From NCBI RefSeq assembly GCF_000003605.2, contig NW_003149770.1, forward strand, positions 178,701 through 241,579: DNA of 62,879 nucleotides, read 5' to 3'. The stretch is from Saccoglossus kowalevskii (Eukaryota > Hemichordata > Enteropneusta > Harrimaniidae). Below are positions 42,301 to 52,100 of this stretch, one piece after another. Below the pieces are notes generated by a model. It saw only the letters and a list, made by a program, of their open reading frames with translations. It was not told where the DNA came from and searched no databases. A program made the translations under genes and the position numbers. The stretch's first letter is position 1, and each line of letters opens with the position of its first letter.

Positions 42301-42483
42301 CCTATCACGTGCGATATACGCGGCGGAACCCAGAACATTGTCACTGATGTGCGTGCCTGGTATCCGGTACAGAAACAAAGCTACTGTATAGTCAATGGAA
42401 TGGACATTCGTGAGCAGAAACCCCTGAATGATATATAGCAATATGCAATACCTGATTCCCAACAAACGAGTTTTCCCAATCAT
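23867..42483 (-). CDS. Receptor (membrane) guanylyl cyclase, NPR type, 20 exons, 1045 aa (isoform with exon 1A)
   Basis: Converts GTP to cGMP at the plasma membrane on binding an extracellular ligand. Exons (high to low): 42483-41805, 33827-33703, 33562-33386, 30711-30576, 30227-29991, 29851-29688, 29440-29345, 28634-28557, 28475-28371, 28250-28179, 28039-27874, 27198-27046, 26887-26713, 26109-25975, 25722-25599, 25447-25379, 24706-24532, 24379-24281, 24177-24086, 23947-23867. All introns are GT-AG, phases agree throughout, and the total is 3138 nt including the stop, the usual length for this family. Domains: signal peptide (~1-29), ANF-receptor ectodomain (~30-450), membrane span (~453-476), kinase homology (~505-785), HNOBA helix (~788-835), cyclase (~838-1030). 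Closest in pattern to vertebrate NPR1/NPR2. Exon edges were set by hand from splice consensus and family alignment; a few could be off by some bases. Exon 1B at 49879-49219 is an alternative 5' end. Confidence 0.93.
24740..24813. repeat. (AAAT)n microsatellite in cyclase intron 16
   Basis: About 18 tetranucleotide units. Confidence 0.95.
24924..25006. repeat. (AT)n microsatellite in cyclase intron 16
   Basis: About 41 dinucleotide units. Confidence 0.95.
25975..26109 (-). CDS. Cyclase exon 14: HNOBA / signalling helix
   Basis: Encodes [20 protein letters not shown] then [20 protein letters not shown] and SMLPK: the heptad-rich coiled coil that couples the kinase-homology domain to the cyclase dimer. 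It matches the family pattern (YANNLE..VEERT...EEKRK.E.LL..ILP) closely. Enters and leaves in phase 2. Confidence 0.92.
26476..26638. mobile_element. TTAA-bounded MITE, copy 1 (in cyclase intron 13)
   Basis: Bounded by TTAA at 26476-26479 and 26635-26638. Inverted ends: AACGGGAGGGTCGACACCTG on the left and a GCGCAGGTGACGAATTCCCC-type inverse on the right. TTAA targets are typical of piggyBac-type elements; this is a non-autonomous copy without coding capacity. Clearly related to 54012-54169. Confidence 0.65.
26713..29440 (-). CDS. Cyclase exons 7-13: kinase-homology (pseudokinase) domain
   Basis: Exons 29440-29345, 28634-28557, 28475-28371, 28250-28179, 28039-27874, 27198-27046 and 26887-26713 give, in order: [113 protein letters not shown] and [12 protein letters not shown]. 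The HRD aspartate is missing ([10 protein letters not shown]) and DFG is SDYG, so this is a pseudokinase as in all known receptor guanylyl cyclases; it regulates the cyclase through ATP binding and phosphorylation in relatives. The frame stays open across all seven exons. Confidence 0.92.
27396..27775. mobile_element. Composite hairpin transposon, copy A (in cyclase intron 11)
   Basis: Hairpin first (27396-27516; arms ATGCACGAAGACAGTAC and its near inverse), then the shared stretch with GGCAGCCATGTTTGTTTTTA and ending TAACTTATGACGTTAA. Opposite in orientation to copy B at 35189-35560. Confidence 0.7.
28303..28351. repeat. (TTTA)n(TTGA)n microsatellite in cyclase intron 9
   Basis: TTTA units switch to TTGA/GATT units; it sits about 20 bp from the donor of exon 9 (28371). 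Confidence 0.9.
29078..29284. mobile_element. hAT-like MITE with 8-bp target duplication (in cyclase intron 7)
   Basis: Ends CAGTGGCGGCGG on the left and CCGCCGCCTCTG on the right are inverted repeats of the common hAT type. The 8-bp direct repeat ACAACACA occurs at 29070-29077 and 29285-29292, flanking the element. Interior is G-rich then A-rich and non-coding. Confidence 0.6.
29688..29851 (-). CDS. Cyclase exon 6: transmembrane segment and juxtamembrane hinge
   Basis: Begins with the last ectodomain glycine and runs into [20 protein letters not shown], a strong hydrophobic span, followed by a basic stop-transfer stretch (YLYRRYKF). The cytoplasmic start [10 protein letters not shown] corresponds to the WRVRWEDV motif that precedes the kinase-homology domain in this family. 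Acceptor TTTGTAG, donor after CCAAGG, ending in phase 0. Confidence 0.92.
29991..33827 (-). CDS. Cyclase exons 2-5: remainder of the ligand-binding ectodomain
   Basis: Exon 2 (33827-33703) enters in phase 1, matching the donors of both first exons, and has [20 protein letters not shown]. Exon 3 (33562-33386) carries [20 protein letters not shown] and ends ATG|GTACGT. Exon 4 (30711-30576) has the family signature [17 protein letters not shown]. Exon 5 (30227-29991) has [13 protein letters not shown] and the juxtamembrane [20 protein letters not shown], which corresponds to the WPGG...P.CGF stretch before the membrane in vertebrate NPR1. Introns 2 and 4 are short; intron 3 (2.7 kb) contains a foldback transposon and a 31-bp tandem repeat. 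Confidence 0.92.
31136..31226. repeat. 31-bp tandem repeat carrying octamer motifs
   Basis: Three copies of GGAATATGCAAATTTAGTTA-TCACAACAAT with period 31; each holds the POU-factor octamer ATGCAAAT (31139, 31170, 31201). Lies in cyclase intron 3. Confidence 0.8.
31246..33188. mobile_element. Foldback (long inverted repeat) element in cyclase intron 3
   Basis: Arms at 31911-32090 and 32990-33160 are inverted copies (for example AATCTGATTAAAATCTGATG on the left against its inverse on the right, and AATTCCGCCCT). An outer piece, CAGCGGGCGCAAGATATTTA at 31250 against its inverse near 33185, makes the arms longer, with about 630 bp extra in the left arm. The interior of about 900 bp contains a possible two-exon microgene (32215-32868) and a TATA-like TATAAAAGG at 32947. 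Family not identified. Confidence 0.6.
32215..32868 (+). CDS. Candidate two-exon microgene inside the foldback element
   Basis: An ATG at 32215, in an AAAATGGCGGA context typical of TSS-proximal starts, opens [16 protein letters not shown] and meets a strong donor (TCG|GTAAGTTT, donor at 32263). A downstream acceptor (TTCTAG ending near 32727) is followed by about 47 open codons in the same phase, rich in Lys, Cys and Ile, with AATAAA at 32839. The conceptual product is about 63 residues. I recognise no domain; it may be a leftover first exon of a transposon gene or a chance frame. Confidence 0.25.
35189..35560. mobile_element. Composite hairpin transposon, copy B (in cyclase intron 1)
   Basis: About 370 bp. 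The left part (CACGGTAACGCCATAAGTTAC ...AATAATAAAAACAAACATGG) is followed by a hairpin of about 130 bp (35425-35553). It is an inverted copy of the unit at 27396-27775, so the two lie head to head within one transcription unit. No open frame. Confidence 0.7.
39229..39278. other. Assembly gap of 50 N next to a TA repeat
   Basis: Exactly 50 N, followed by an imperfect TA/CATATG repeat (39279-39327). The gap was probably caused by this microsatellite and its true size is unknown. It lies in cyclase intron 1. Confidence 0.98.
41805..42483 (-). CDS. Cyclase first exon 1A: signal peptide and distal half of the ligand-binding domain
   Basis: Encodes residues 1-226 and one extra base (phase 1). A hydrophobic leader runs over about the first 28 residues, followed by the start of the ANF-receptor fold (DYTVALFL). 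Seen motifs: [51 protein letters not shown], and N-glycosylation sites NIT and NVT. Cysteines are placed as expected for the disulfide-bonded distal lobe. The donor after the last codon is GTAATG, weaker than that of exon 1B. A TATA box lies about 80 nt before the ATG. The downstream intron is 7977 bp and holds an assembly gap and a transposon copy. Confidence 0.93.
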
Positions 42484-42561
42484 GGTGTCACTTGTAACTG
42501 TATCACCTCGTCGGTGCGTGACTGTGACACACTCCGGTGAGCTGTTAAGTTAAAATACCCC

Positions 42562-42570
42562 CTTTTTATA
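42562..42570 (-). promoter_or_regulatory. TATA box of cyclase exon 1A
   Basis: TATAAAAAG followed by a G run lies 79-87 nt upstream of the exon 1A ATG on the same strand, placing a start site near 42540 and leaving a 5' leader of about 55 nt. This marks exon 1A as a true first exon with its own promoter and not an internal exon. No equally clear TATA box precedes exon 1B (only ATATAG near 50000). Confidence 0.6.
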
Positions 42571-42839
42571 ATAAGAAAAATGTCATCATATCCATTAATG
42601 TAAAGTAAGTCGAATTATGAATATTAGCTCTAGTCGCTTATTCTGATCACTAATGACATAGCTTTTGGCTATGTGGGTGAGCAGAGATGTACGGCTGATA
42701 TAATAAGTGTAATAAGTGCAAAGTAGGCTTGACATCCGGAGTCGAAGGATACGTTCATAACCTGGGTAAATTTCCTTCCTGTATTTTGTCACATCATTAC
42801 ACATTCAAAGTACTCTCAATTATATTTTATGTCAATTAT

Positions 42840-43240
42840 GACGGAATGGCTTGTATCCTCGGGGGCGGAGCTACGTCACAAGACGTTCCACGTTGCTAAG
42901 ACGCGCACCACTGTACATGTATTTATATGGGCTCTGTGAGCGCTGCTGTGGAACGACGGTCGAGCCGGTGAAAATTCGAAAAAAGAACACAAACCCAACT
43001 TTGAAGTAATTCTGAACAACCAAATTTATATATGTTACACACGTAGGAATAATCTTGTTACACTGTTCAGGGGAGTCTCAACAACCATCCCAAGGTACCG
43101 TTTTCTGCGAGTTTTTGGCCTTTGTTTTCACCGCCGCGGGTTGCCAGGCGGTGAAAATGCCCGGATGTTCGCCTCCCAGGATAGTCATATGTGTGTGGTT
43201 GCTGGTGCTTTCGTGGTGCGCATTCTTAGCCTCGGTGTCT
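42840..43240 (+). promoter_or_regulatory. GC-rich divergent promoter-like segment and possible signal-peptide exon
   Basis: At 42862-42880 a GC box (GGGGGCGGAGC) sits directly beside a CRE half-site (TACGTCAC), about 300 bp upstream of the cyclase 1A TATA box and facing away from it. Downstream on the plus strand, an ATG at 43157 opens a 28-codon frame with the look of a secretory leader (MPGCSPPRIVICVWLLVLSW, then CAFLAS). A possible donor (GTGTCT) follows near 43241 but is weak, and I could not find matching downstream exons. It could be the first exon of an unrecognised plus-strand gene or non-coding. Confidence 0.25.
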
Positions 43241-43743
43241 TAAATGAGCTTTCTAGTAAGCGACAGCCAACAAATTTGATCCCGCATATGCGTGATATTA
43301 AAACACAACTGCTTCATCTAAGGCGGCGACATCATTATGAAATAAAATAAAACACAAACAACTAAATACTAGTAGTAGAGATATCTCGTGAGTGACCATA
43401 CAATATCATTTAAATATTTATTAAACAAGTGTAGTAATTTCAAAATTAAATAAATGTGATATCTTTTATGGAGCCGATACCGAATGTTCCGCGGTGATGA
43501 AAAGGCACTCACAAATGAAGCTAACACTAACCGAGGGAACGGGGAGTGCATGGCACGATTGGTTGAAATATTCGTCTAATTTGCATAATTTTGATATTCA
43601 TGAGAAATGAAAAATTCGTCTTTTCAGTAATACTGTACTAAAATGCTTCCCGATAGCACACATGCTAGTTTTAAATTGACTGATTCTATCGCTACGAGTT
43701 GAAAACAATAATCGAAAAACTGATGTAAACGTGTTTTCGGACG

Positions 43744-43757
43744 GCGCCCTCTGGTGC
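43744..43757 (-). promoter_or_regulatory. CTCF-like motif upstream of exon 1A
   Basis: The minus strand reads GCACCAGAGGGCGC, matching the CTCF core consensus CCASYAGRKGGCRS at 13 of 14 positions. It lies about 1.26 kb upstream of the exon 1A start. Binding is inferred from motif only. Confidence 0.35.
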
Positions 43758-45796
43758 CAATCCCCTTGGCAGGGAATCGCCGCAGAGAACATCATTAGTG
43801 AGCGCGTTCTCAACACCGTGGAACATTAGGGCTCGTTCTCATAAAAGAACGCCCTTAATGAACACGGATTGTCGTTACTTTACTTTATTGCGAATAAGAA
43901 ATATTGTTATTTTGGAACCATCTCCATATTTACGGTTTCAGAGATGAGTTTGTAACATAATTACTCATTTGGGAGTAAACTAAACCCATGAAAAAATCGC
44001 AACTGAAAGTTGGTAAAGCACATTTCTTGAGGAAGAAGTTGAGGATGGGAAAATTTGAAATTACGGCATATAGAACAGACATCCATCATGCAAAATTACA
44101 CACCCACCACTTACACCCGCTCTCCCACAAAATAACAACATTATTTGTAAAATGTAGTAGTCATTTCATGTATTATAACAAGTGACACATTACTCAATAG
44201 CATACATACATACACTGTTTGCAGAAAAAATTGCGAAATACACCGTAAATGTGATTTTATGTTACTCTTTTTTTAGTAACCGTGTTTCACAAGTGTGAAT
44301 CAACCGATTTATCGAGTATAAAATTATTAAAATGAATTGAGAAATTCAAGGTATTTCACAACTCGCCTGATAAAAATGTCAAGAGTGCCGTGGAAGTGAT
44401 TGCAATGACTTTTTCATGAACGTACCACACCTTATATTCACAAGTCACTCAGCTTAGAGAGTTTTCGACGACCATCGGCGTGGAACTCATATTAGAAATG
44501 GTCATAGAGTAGAACGCGCTGCAACGATCCCGGAGGTGTCATTTCAGTGGCGGCTTTGTCTTACATTTTTGCTTCATATAATGAATACTCTTAACATCAA
44601 AACGGAGTATTTCACTTTATATCCATTCTGGCACGTTCACTGTCCATTTCGGATGTCTATTTCTTGAAAGCAACCACGAAATCAACAGCGGCCGAAACAG
44701 CACCAGTGTTGCGAACGACGATTTGTTATGCGCAGTATCGCTTTCCATGGACGTTATCGCAAACAATCTCAGCTCGAGACAGAAACAAAAATGAAGCAAT
44801 GTTTAAAAGTATAATTCTTAACGATAGTTCAATGTATGGACCACGCCACCAACCACAATTTCATTCAAATTCCAAACAATGAACAACAATATCCATCAAA
44901 ATGGATGATCATATTTAAAAAAAAAACAAAAAAACACAAACATTTATGCTAAATATATATTCATCAAATGTATTTACCAAACTAACATACAAATGTCCAC
45001 TCTACCGACAGCGTTGTTCCTGTATGTACGCACTCGTACGCAGCGCTTGACGAATTTCACTCATCATGGCTTCAGCAGTCAAGAACTATTATTATACCAT
45101 GACCATGACAGCCAATCAGATTCGCGCATTGCAGGTAGATATATTCGTGCTGCAATATTCGTATGTCTACCTCCAACCGGGGACCTTATTCCTGATCTGA
45201 TTTACGCCAATAAATTGTCAAGGGAACACGATATGCGGCAATATTCATGGACTGATTCGTTTGACATGTTTGCGCTCACTATTTGACTTCCTTATTGAAA
45301 AAAAAAAAAGGATTTTGTAGGAACTTTGCGTGATTTCAGTCGCGCTTGCCGTAAGTTTCGCCAGCGCACAGCACCTTTTTGTTGGATTTTGTTACATATT
45401 TTGCGTGTTTTACTGTATATCACATATTATGTACAGTGTATTTGTTGAAAGAGAATGGTGTTGACATATATCCTCAAGCAGTGTGCAGCTCCGTGTGCAG
45501 CTCGTGTCCGTGTTCTAATGCAAAATGGAACTCGGTGTAGCGTATAGCTGCGCACAGGATGGCGCCGGATATGTTTGTAAAATCAATTCTTCGTCAGGCT
45601 GAAGCTGTTGAAATTAGGTTTATCAATACAACCATGAATTTCAAAGTAAAATAGCAGTAGAATCACTGCTCTTGAACTCTTTCAACTTGTATATTTGTGT
45701 TCATACATGGCATGTCTTCAGCTCTATGAGAATGACCTGGAAGATTGTTATAATTAAGTGACACAATTTTCGTTTTAAGATTTGTTCGGTATAATA

Positions 45797-45850
45797 ATAC
45801 AAATGTTCAACCCAGCAGATGTCCCCCTCTGTTGGGGTGAACATTTGTAT
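45797..45850. repeat. 54-bp near-perfect palindrome
   Basis: Arms ATACAAATGTTCAACCCAGC and the inverse of ATACAAATGTTCACCCCAAC differ at two positions in 23, around a short C-rich loop. Likely a small foldback element. Confidence 0.75.
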
Positions 45851-46096
45851 AAAGAAGGCATAATAGAAACGGGGATTATTCGTGGCAAAACTCGTGGCGA
45901 AGCGCGGTATTTCCGAGTACAGTCTCCCTCCCTTCTTTTTTTTCCAAATAGGTATTATATGTTCGGAAGATGAGCTTGCATACCTCGTACCTAAAAGAAA
46001 AAAGTCAGGGGAGCCAGCAGTGACTTTCATGTCCATACATTTCGCCTGGCACACAAATATTAATTATAAAATGGTCGGAAAATCTTATATATTATA

Positions 46097-46530
46097 CAGA
46101 TGCAGCCATATCCATTTATCATTATTTGTTACTCAATAGCTGTAGTGAAATGTCAACTGTCATTTATCATTGGTTGTTACTCAACAGTTGTAGAGATGCA
46201 GCCATATCCATTTATCAGTATTTGTTACTCAATAACTGTAGTGAAATGTCAACTGTCATTTATCATTGGTTGTTACTCAACAGTTGTAGAGATGCAGCCA
46301 TATCCATTTATCATTATTTGTTACTCAATAACTGTAGTGAAATGTCAACTGTCATTTATCATTGGTTGTTACTCAACAGTTGTAGAGATGCAGCCATATC
46401 CATTTATCATTATTTGTTACTCAATAACTGTAGTGAAATGTCAACTGTCATTTATCATTGGTTGTTACTCAACAGTTTCAGAAATACAGTTATATCCACT
46501 TATCATTTGTTACAGTAGTAATATGCTGAC
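46097..46530. repeat. Minisatellite with 96-bp higher-order unit
   Basis: About 4.5 copies of a 96-bp unit (ATGCAGCC starts at 46100, 46196, 46292, 46388). Each unit is two diverged 48-bp halves sharing CATTTATCATT..TTGTTACTCAA. Copies 2-4 are almost identical; the last is degenerate. Because 96 is divisible by three it leaves long open frames, which I take as artefacts. Confidence 0.85.
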
Positions 46531-49218
46531 TGTCATTTATCACTAGTTGTTGCAATGCTGAAATGACTATTTCAATGAGGTCAAAACAGCCTAAATATCC
46601 AGCTAAAATAAAGCATCTTAATGAATGTGGATTGTGTTGTGTACAGTCATTAAATTGTCCATTGTATCTATGTATATATGGAAATGCATGCATCATAAGA
46701 AGGCTATTTTGTGACATTATTTTGAAAATAAAACAATAACATACTATATGTTACAAAACTACTCTTCACCAGTATACAATTAGGCTGGTGGCAGGCTAAC
46801 ATATTAGAAAGTTATATATTGGCATTGGGATTTTGTGTCAATGTGCTGATTTGTAAATCTCTTGTTGTTATTTGCTATTCCGGTTACTAAAATTGTATTG
46901 GTAATTTTATTTCATTTTATTTATAGAACAGATAATATAATCGCTTGTAGTATTACCCATATACCAACAGATTGTTTTATTTGCATCCTTATTTTATATT
47001 TATTAATTAGTAATAATCCACATTTTATAATGAACATCCACACAAGATTGAAACAAAAATAATGATCGATAGACTCGATGCAGCCCAACCGTGGTATTAC
47101 ATTGTTTCATATGATAAAAGATTTTTGGATTCAATTTGTACAATCACTGGTTCTGATGCAATATTATAGTAATATATATTGTCATTGTACTAATTCCCAT
47201 TAATTTGATCGTCAGGAGAATAAATATTTTTTGCCGAAAATAAAGAAACGTTAAATGAACAAAATTATTCTATTTCCGGGTGGCCATTGTGGATTATATA
47301 TCAGACCTTTATCTAAATAATAAAGCTCTCATATTGCGGTTTCGCTCTCTATAGTTGAGATCAGTTTCCGTTTTGTTTTGTTTTGACGCAGAGGACGCTA
47401 TTACGATAATCATGTATTCAAATGAAGTCTATTGGCAGCTGCCTGATGTGTTATGCAGTATGAAAATAGTCTTGGGACTTGTGTTTAAAAAAAACAATTA
47501 CTATGTGGTTCACACTTTGGACAGTCACTATGTGGTTTTGGGTACTGGTCTGTGTCACTGTGTGCAAACAGTTGTGGTTTTATTATTCCTGGGTTTGATT
47601 TCAGATTTCTATTCATTGTTTTACGGTCAAAATGGTTTCATGTTGTGCCAATAATAACAGGGCCAATTTGGCAATCATGTTCACCTGGCTACCTTTTCGG
47701 ACCAAAGGTCAAAGTTAACGCATGTATTTTTGTTTTGTTTGTTATTATAAACACACGGAGGACCTAGCTTGGACCTTCAAACGTGGCACACATGTTCCCT
47801 ATGTGTCTCGGTAATATGTTTACATCTGGTAACTGACTGTATTTTGTACTCACACTACAGGTGTTATTTCTATATTCGTCGTTAGTATTAGTTAATTAAT
47901 TAACCGACCATGTATTTAGAAATGTTTCATTCTCATACAACAGAAGATTGTTAAATTACATATGGATCATTAATTAATATTCAATCCATTTCAGCTAACT
48001 CATCAGTACACAAAATTAACAAACTGAAAAAGTTTGTTAGATCCAGAATCCAATTACGGGGTCTGAAATTGTATTTTTGACCCTGAAAAAGGATGTTAAT
48101 TCCGACGTTTAAGCCTTGCAGTTAGATAATTAAAATAAATTACAAACTATTAGTGTAGCAAGTTACAATCCGTTTCAGCAAACTGTTGTTAAGTTTCAGA
48201 AAAAAAAACTTACTGCGAGCAGTTAAATAGTATACAAATGTCCAATGTTTTTCATATTAGTTTTACCCCTCATTTTAGCTAAAGTGCCAACAATCTAATT
48301 GCGCGAACAATAGCTACATCTTAAATTAGCGAATTTCTAGGATTAACTAAATTAGCTAAAATATCATGCTAGTAAAAAAGATATGTTTTACAGTATATTT
48401 ACTAGAAATAACTTACTGAAAAAGGATAGGTATTGGGGTTTATATTTGTATTACTGAAGCTCAAGAAGATTAATTTAAAAGTGATGTATCGAGAGAATGA
48501 ATACTTTGATGATACATGATATATATATTCTACTGATTCACGATGTAGGAATGATGGTTTGGACCATCCGGCATAACGTGCATTCTACGGCTATTCTTCA
48601 GTTTTAAATGGACAAATCGGGAAATAGAAGGTATTTCATTAAAACAAATATGGTAAAATTACTTGATGAAGAAATCGACTATTCGATAATCTTTATTCAA
48701 TCTCAAGTTACATTAATAATGATAGGTAGGCGCTGCGTTGTGCCAAATACTATTACTACATCAACAGCGTTCATTACAGGTGCACAATACCGGCGAGGCA
48801 TGTACAATCTCGAAATAAATAAACAAAGCGGTATTGCGTGAACATTCTACATGGAATGACATTTTAATAGTGTCTTTTATTCTATTACGAAGGCGACAAG
48901 AGTGCGACAAGAAATGTCATGTTATGCAATTATGTTCGGAAATAGACGCGTCGAGTGTATGTGCATTAAGTTCCAAGTAAGCATATAAACATAGGGTACA
49001 TAATATAATAAATACTGCCTCAAATAGCCAAATGCGACCGGGGCAACTCATATTACAGTTATATTCGTAAGAATATACCCATTTACCACAAGCACGATTT
49101 CGAATTGTAAGGTATGGATACAATATGCATATTATCCTTATTGACAACATAGTAATTATTAATTTATCTAGCTATTTGTAGAAATATTGTGGCTCGTAAA
49201 ATTGACAGTTGCACTTAC

Positions 49219-49879
49219 TTCGTGCTCTTTTGCTGATTGCTTCTATTGCATGTTCAATGTCGAAATCTTCTACGCTCAGGATTTCGGTAACAACAGTTAC
49301 ATTGTGGCTTTCTAGTTGCTCCTTCGTAATTTGATAAACGATGTCAGTGTACGCGTTCTTTTCACTAAGGATTCCTACATGCGCCCACCCGAATCGGAGA
49401 ATAATTTCTACGATCATGGTTACGTCTTTGGACGATGGTGACACCACCCTACTGAATGTATCGTAATGTTTCTTATCGGATAGAACGGCTGAAAGAGCAG
49501 ACATACTTATCATCGGAATACTCCAGCTCGAAGCCAACAAGCCACAGACTTCACAGTCGGATGAGCAAGGGGGGCCAATAACGCCCGCCACTCTGTGGTC
49601 GTCAACAACATGTATCAAACTGATGAGGCATGTTTTCCCGTAGTCCCTGCAAATGGCTGGGGCACTGGTGAAATTAAGTGTTATATTGCGGAATACATCC
49701 CTGTCCGTGTTGACTTCATCTCTAGCAATGTACGCTGCCGAAGCTAACGTGTTGAAACTCAGATGGAACCCTGGTTGCGAATGCAAAAAAAGTGCTATAC
49801 GATAATCTGTCGCCTGAACGTGTAAATAAAGAAAAACATGGACCATACACGCCATATGTATATATGTATTCCAATCCAT
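49219..49879 (-). CDS. Cyclase alternative first exon 1B (or first exon of a truncated tandem copy)
   Basis: An intact open exon that starts at the ATG at 49879 (an upstream TTG-initiated extension is not needed) and runs for 220 codons plus one base. It has a hydrophobic leader (about residues 1-24) and the distal ANF-receptor lobe: [64 protein letters not shown]. My hand alignment to exon 1A gives about 124 identities over 196 mature residues (63%) with no gaps. The donor is a perfect GTAAGT in the same phase and at the homologous position. No second copy of exons 2-20 exists between it and exon 1A, so I infer splicing to the shared exon 2 at 33827, which would give a 1039-aa receptor. A partial duplicate without a body is the alternative. 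Confidence 0.85.
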
Positions 49880-49979
49880 CGTGCACTTCAAATGAAGTTC
49901 CTTCCAAGCGTACTCTGAATATTCAAGATAGTTTAGTCGGCTTGAGCAGACTTCCTATGATGTAGTTCAATGGATTACA

Positions 49980-51108
49980 GAAAAAGCCATTCAACTATAT
50001 TTCAGTATTTGCACAGAACTAAGGAGCAGGCCAAAAAGATAATACAAATAAGTCTTTTACAAGAGTCGTAAAAATGCAGGATACCCCGAGGATCTGTGCT
50101 AGGGCCGACTTCTTTCTTGATTTGTATAACTGGCATTTATATATCCTCACAGCTATTCACATTTAGTTTTCGATACCGATGTACATGTGAAGTTACTCGG
50201 CTCAACACAAGGAAACGTTGAAAAATTTAAGAACATGATTTAAATGCGACAAATAAACACGCATACACGGAGCTATATTTGTGTCATTCAAATTTGTGCA
50301 CACAACTAATCAAATGAAAAAATCAGCTACAAAATCAATTCAGTCGGTCGAATGAAAGCAGTTCATGGGTCTAACTTTTCAAACTGGTCTAAGTTAAACA
50401 GTTGTGGTCAATTACAACATGACCATCTGTCATTTACAAACTGCGTATGCTTGCACCTTATAGTATGAAAAATGCAATTCAATCCAATTTCCCATTATCT
50501 CCCCTTGTACCCTTTAACGTCGGGTTTTGACGAAGGCTTGAATTGTATTTTATCTATTTACAACACTAGTGCAGTGCTCATTATTTTAAGTGACTTATTT
50601 GAAAAAAAAGTGTACATTATTTGTTTCGTTTTTATGTCTTAAAGTATTCGTTCAGAAGCGCAAATCTGACGCTGTTCAACAGTCCACTAGATTTTACAGT
50701 CGATAACAATACTTTCTGGACTCTCCAAACCCAATTCTGTGTCAGTATTTAAATATAAATATAAGAAATCCCTCACTAATAGATATTGATATAAAATATA
50801 ATGTTTAAAATAATTAATAATTAATATTTACTTATTTCATATTGTTAACTTTACTTGTATGTTTTTTGTGTATTTGTTCTCTTTATTTGTATTTTTAAGT
50901 TTTATATTTTGTATATGGAACAAAACATATGTTACTATTGTTTAATTGATTTCAGTATACTTTTATTATTATATTATTGCCACAAATTGAGGTGTTAACG
51001 ATAAAAGCTTTTAGCTTCTAGTTAATTTCCTTCACATGACACAACATTTTCTGTAGTATTGTATTTTTTTTCTATTTTATTGTGAGAAATAAATGATTGA
51101 TTGATTGA
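49980..51108 (+). mobile_element. Decayed non-LTR retrotransposon (LINE), 3' part
   Basis: At 50081-50140 the plus strand reads IPRGSVLGPTSFLICITG, the conserved GVPQGS.LGPLLFLIYIND motif of reverse transcriptase. Reading frames around it are broken by stops and shifts, and the YADD box that should follow is degraded. The AT-rich tail ends in AAATGATTGATTGATTGA, the short terminal tandem repeat common in CR1/L2-type LINEs. The 5' limit is uncertain. It ends just upstream of cyclase exon 1B. Confidence 0.65.
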
Positions 51109-52100
51109 CCTCGCCACGACAACATCGTTGTTTATATTAATTACGCAAACACGACACCGTAAATGCACCTTATTACTTTAAGCGTCCCTGTTAGACTGCT
51201 TGAAATAACGTGTAGTAAATACATTCGCGATTCGAATTTCTGACGTCACAAACAACATATACACTAATTATATTAGTGTTGTTGTTCCTTTCATCGCCAA
51301 TTCCGACTACGATGATAGTCATATCCATGCAGGTAAGACATGTATCATGTGGAAGAACCCCGTTTTCATGAACGATGTGGTGTATCCTGGCTCCGTAATT
51401 TTCGCGAACTAAGCTAATGAATAATGGAATATATCTGTCAGCAAATTTGCTTCATTGGAATGCCGATACGTTGTTTAAAAGGTATATTCTTCAAACTCGA
51501 GAAATGCGTTCTAGCATACTGAGATTGTCATCTTCATTTCAGAAATGTTTAACGACTCGCAGTCTTGTTCTTAACAAAGTAGATAGAATGGTATCCAACT
51601 ACTTATATATATATTTTATTTTATGACATATTATAATATATATTATAGGAACTTTTAATAATTTTGGTTAATGTAAGAGATTGCTAGCATGTAAACTAAA
51701 TTATTCCTGAAACTAAGTTGCTTGATTTGCCTGAATCACTGAGGGGAATTATTCTAAATGTGTCAACATAACTATTTACACTCCTTTGACTCGACTTGGT
51801 GATTACTTGTGTCAAAAAATATAAGATCCTTGTGGATATTACGACACACACACAGGTTTGATAGAATATATCTATATAAAAATATTTGAAGTAAGCTTTA
51901 TAGATATTTATTATTGTTATGCAAATTGTTTTGCAATTTAAAAATAACATTGGAATAACTAGATATATTTTACGGCGCCGAGTATGACTGGTCTTCAGTA
52001 ATATGTTTGGGCGAAACCTCTTATTGAATTCAATCTTATACATAAAGGACATATCCAAAAGACATGAGCGTTCGTCGAGCGGTACAATTGTCGTTGAGTT

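Larger units (their letters stand above)
43250..49218 (-). other. Region between exons 1B and 1A
   Basis: Would be part of the 15.4-kb intron of the 1B isoform. Contains the CTCF-like motif (43744), the 54-bp palindrome and the 96-bp minisatellite. No further copy of cyclase exons was found on either strand. Confidence 0.55.

Noticed and set aside
42181-42438. 85-codon plus-strand frame
   Set aside because: Antisense shadow of cyclase exon 1A.
46100-46546. Open frames of 148 and 130 codons with internal protein repeats
   Set aside because: They are by-products of a 96-bp tandem repeat whose period is divisible by three; two frames are open at once and neither looks like a protein.
47355-47767. 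Overlapping 99- and 71-codon plus-strand frames
   Set aside because: Low-complexity hydrophobic translation of T/G-rich sequence with no homology I recognise.
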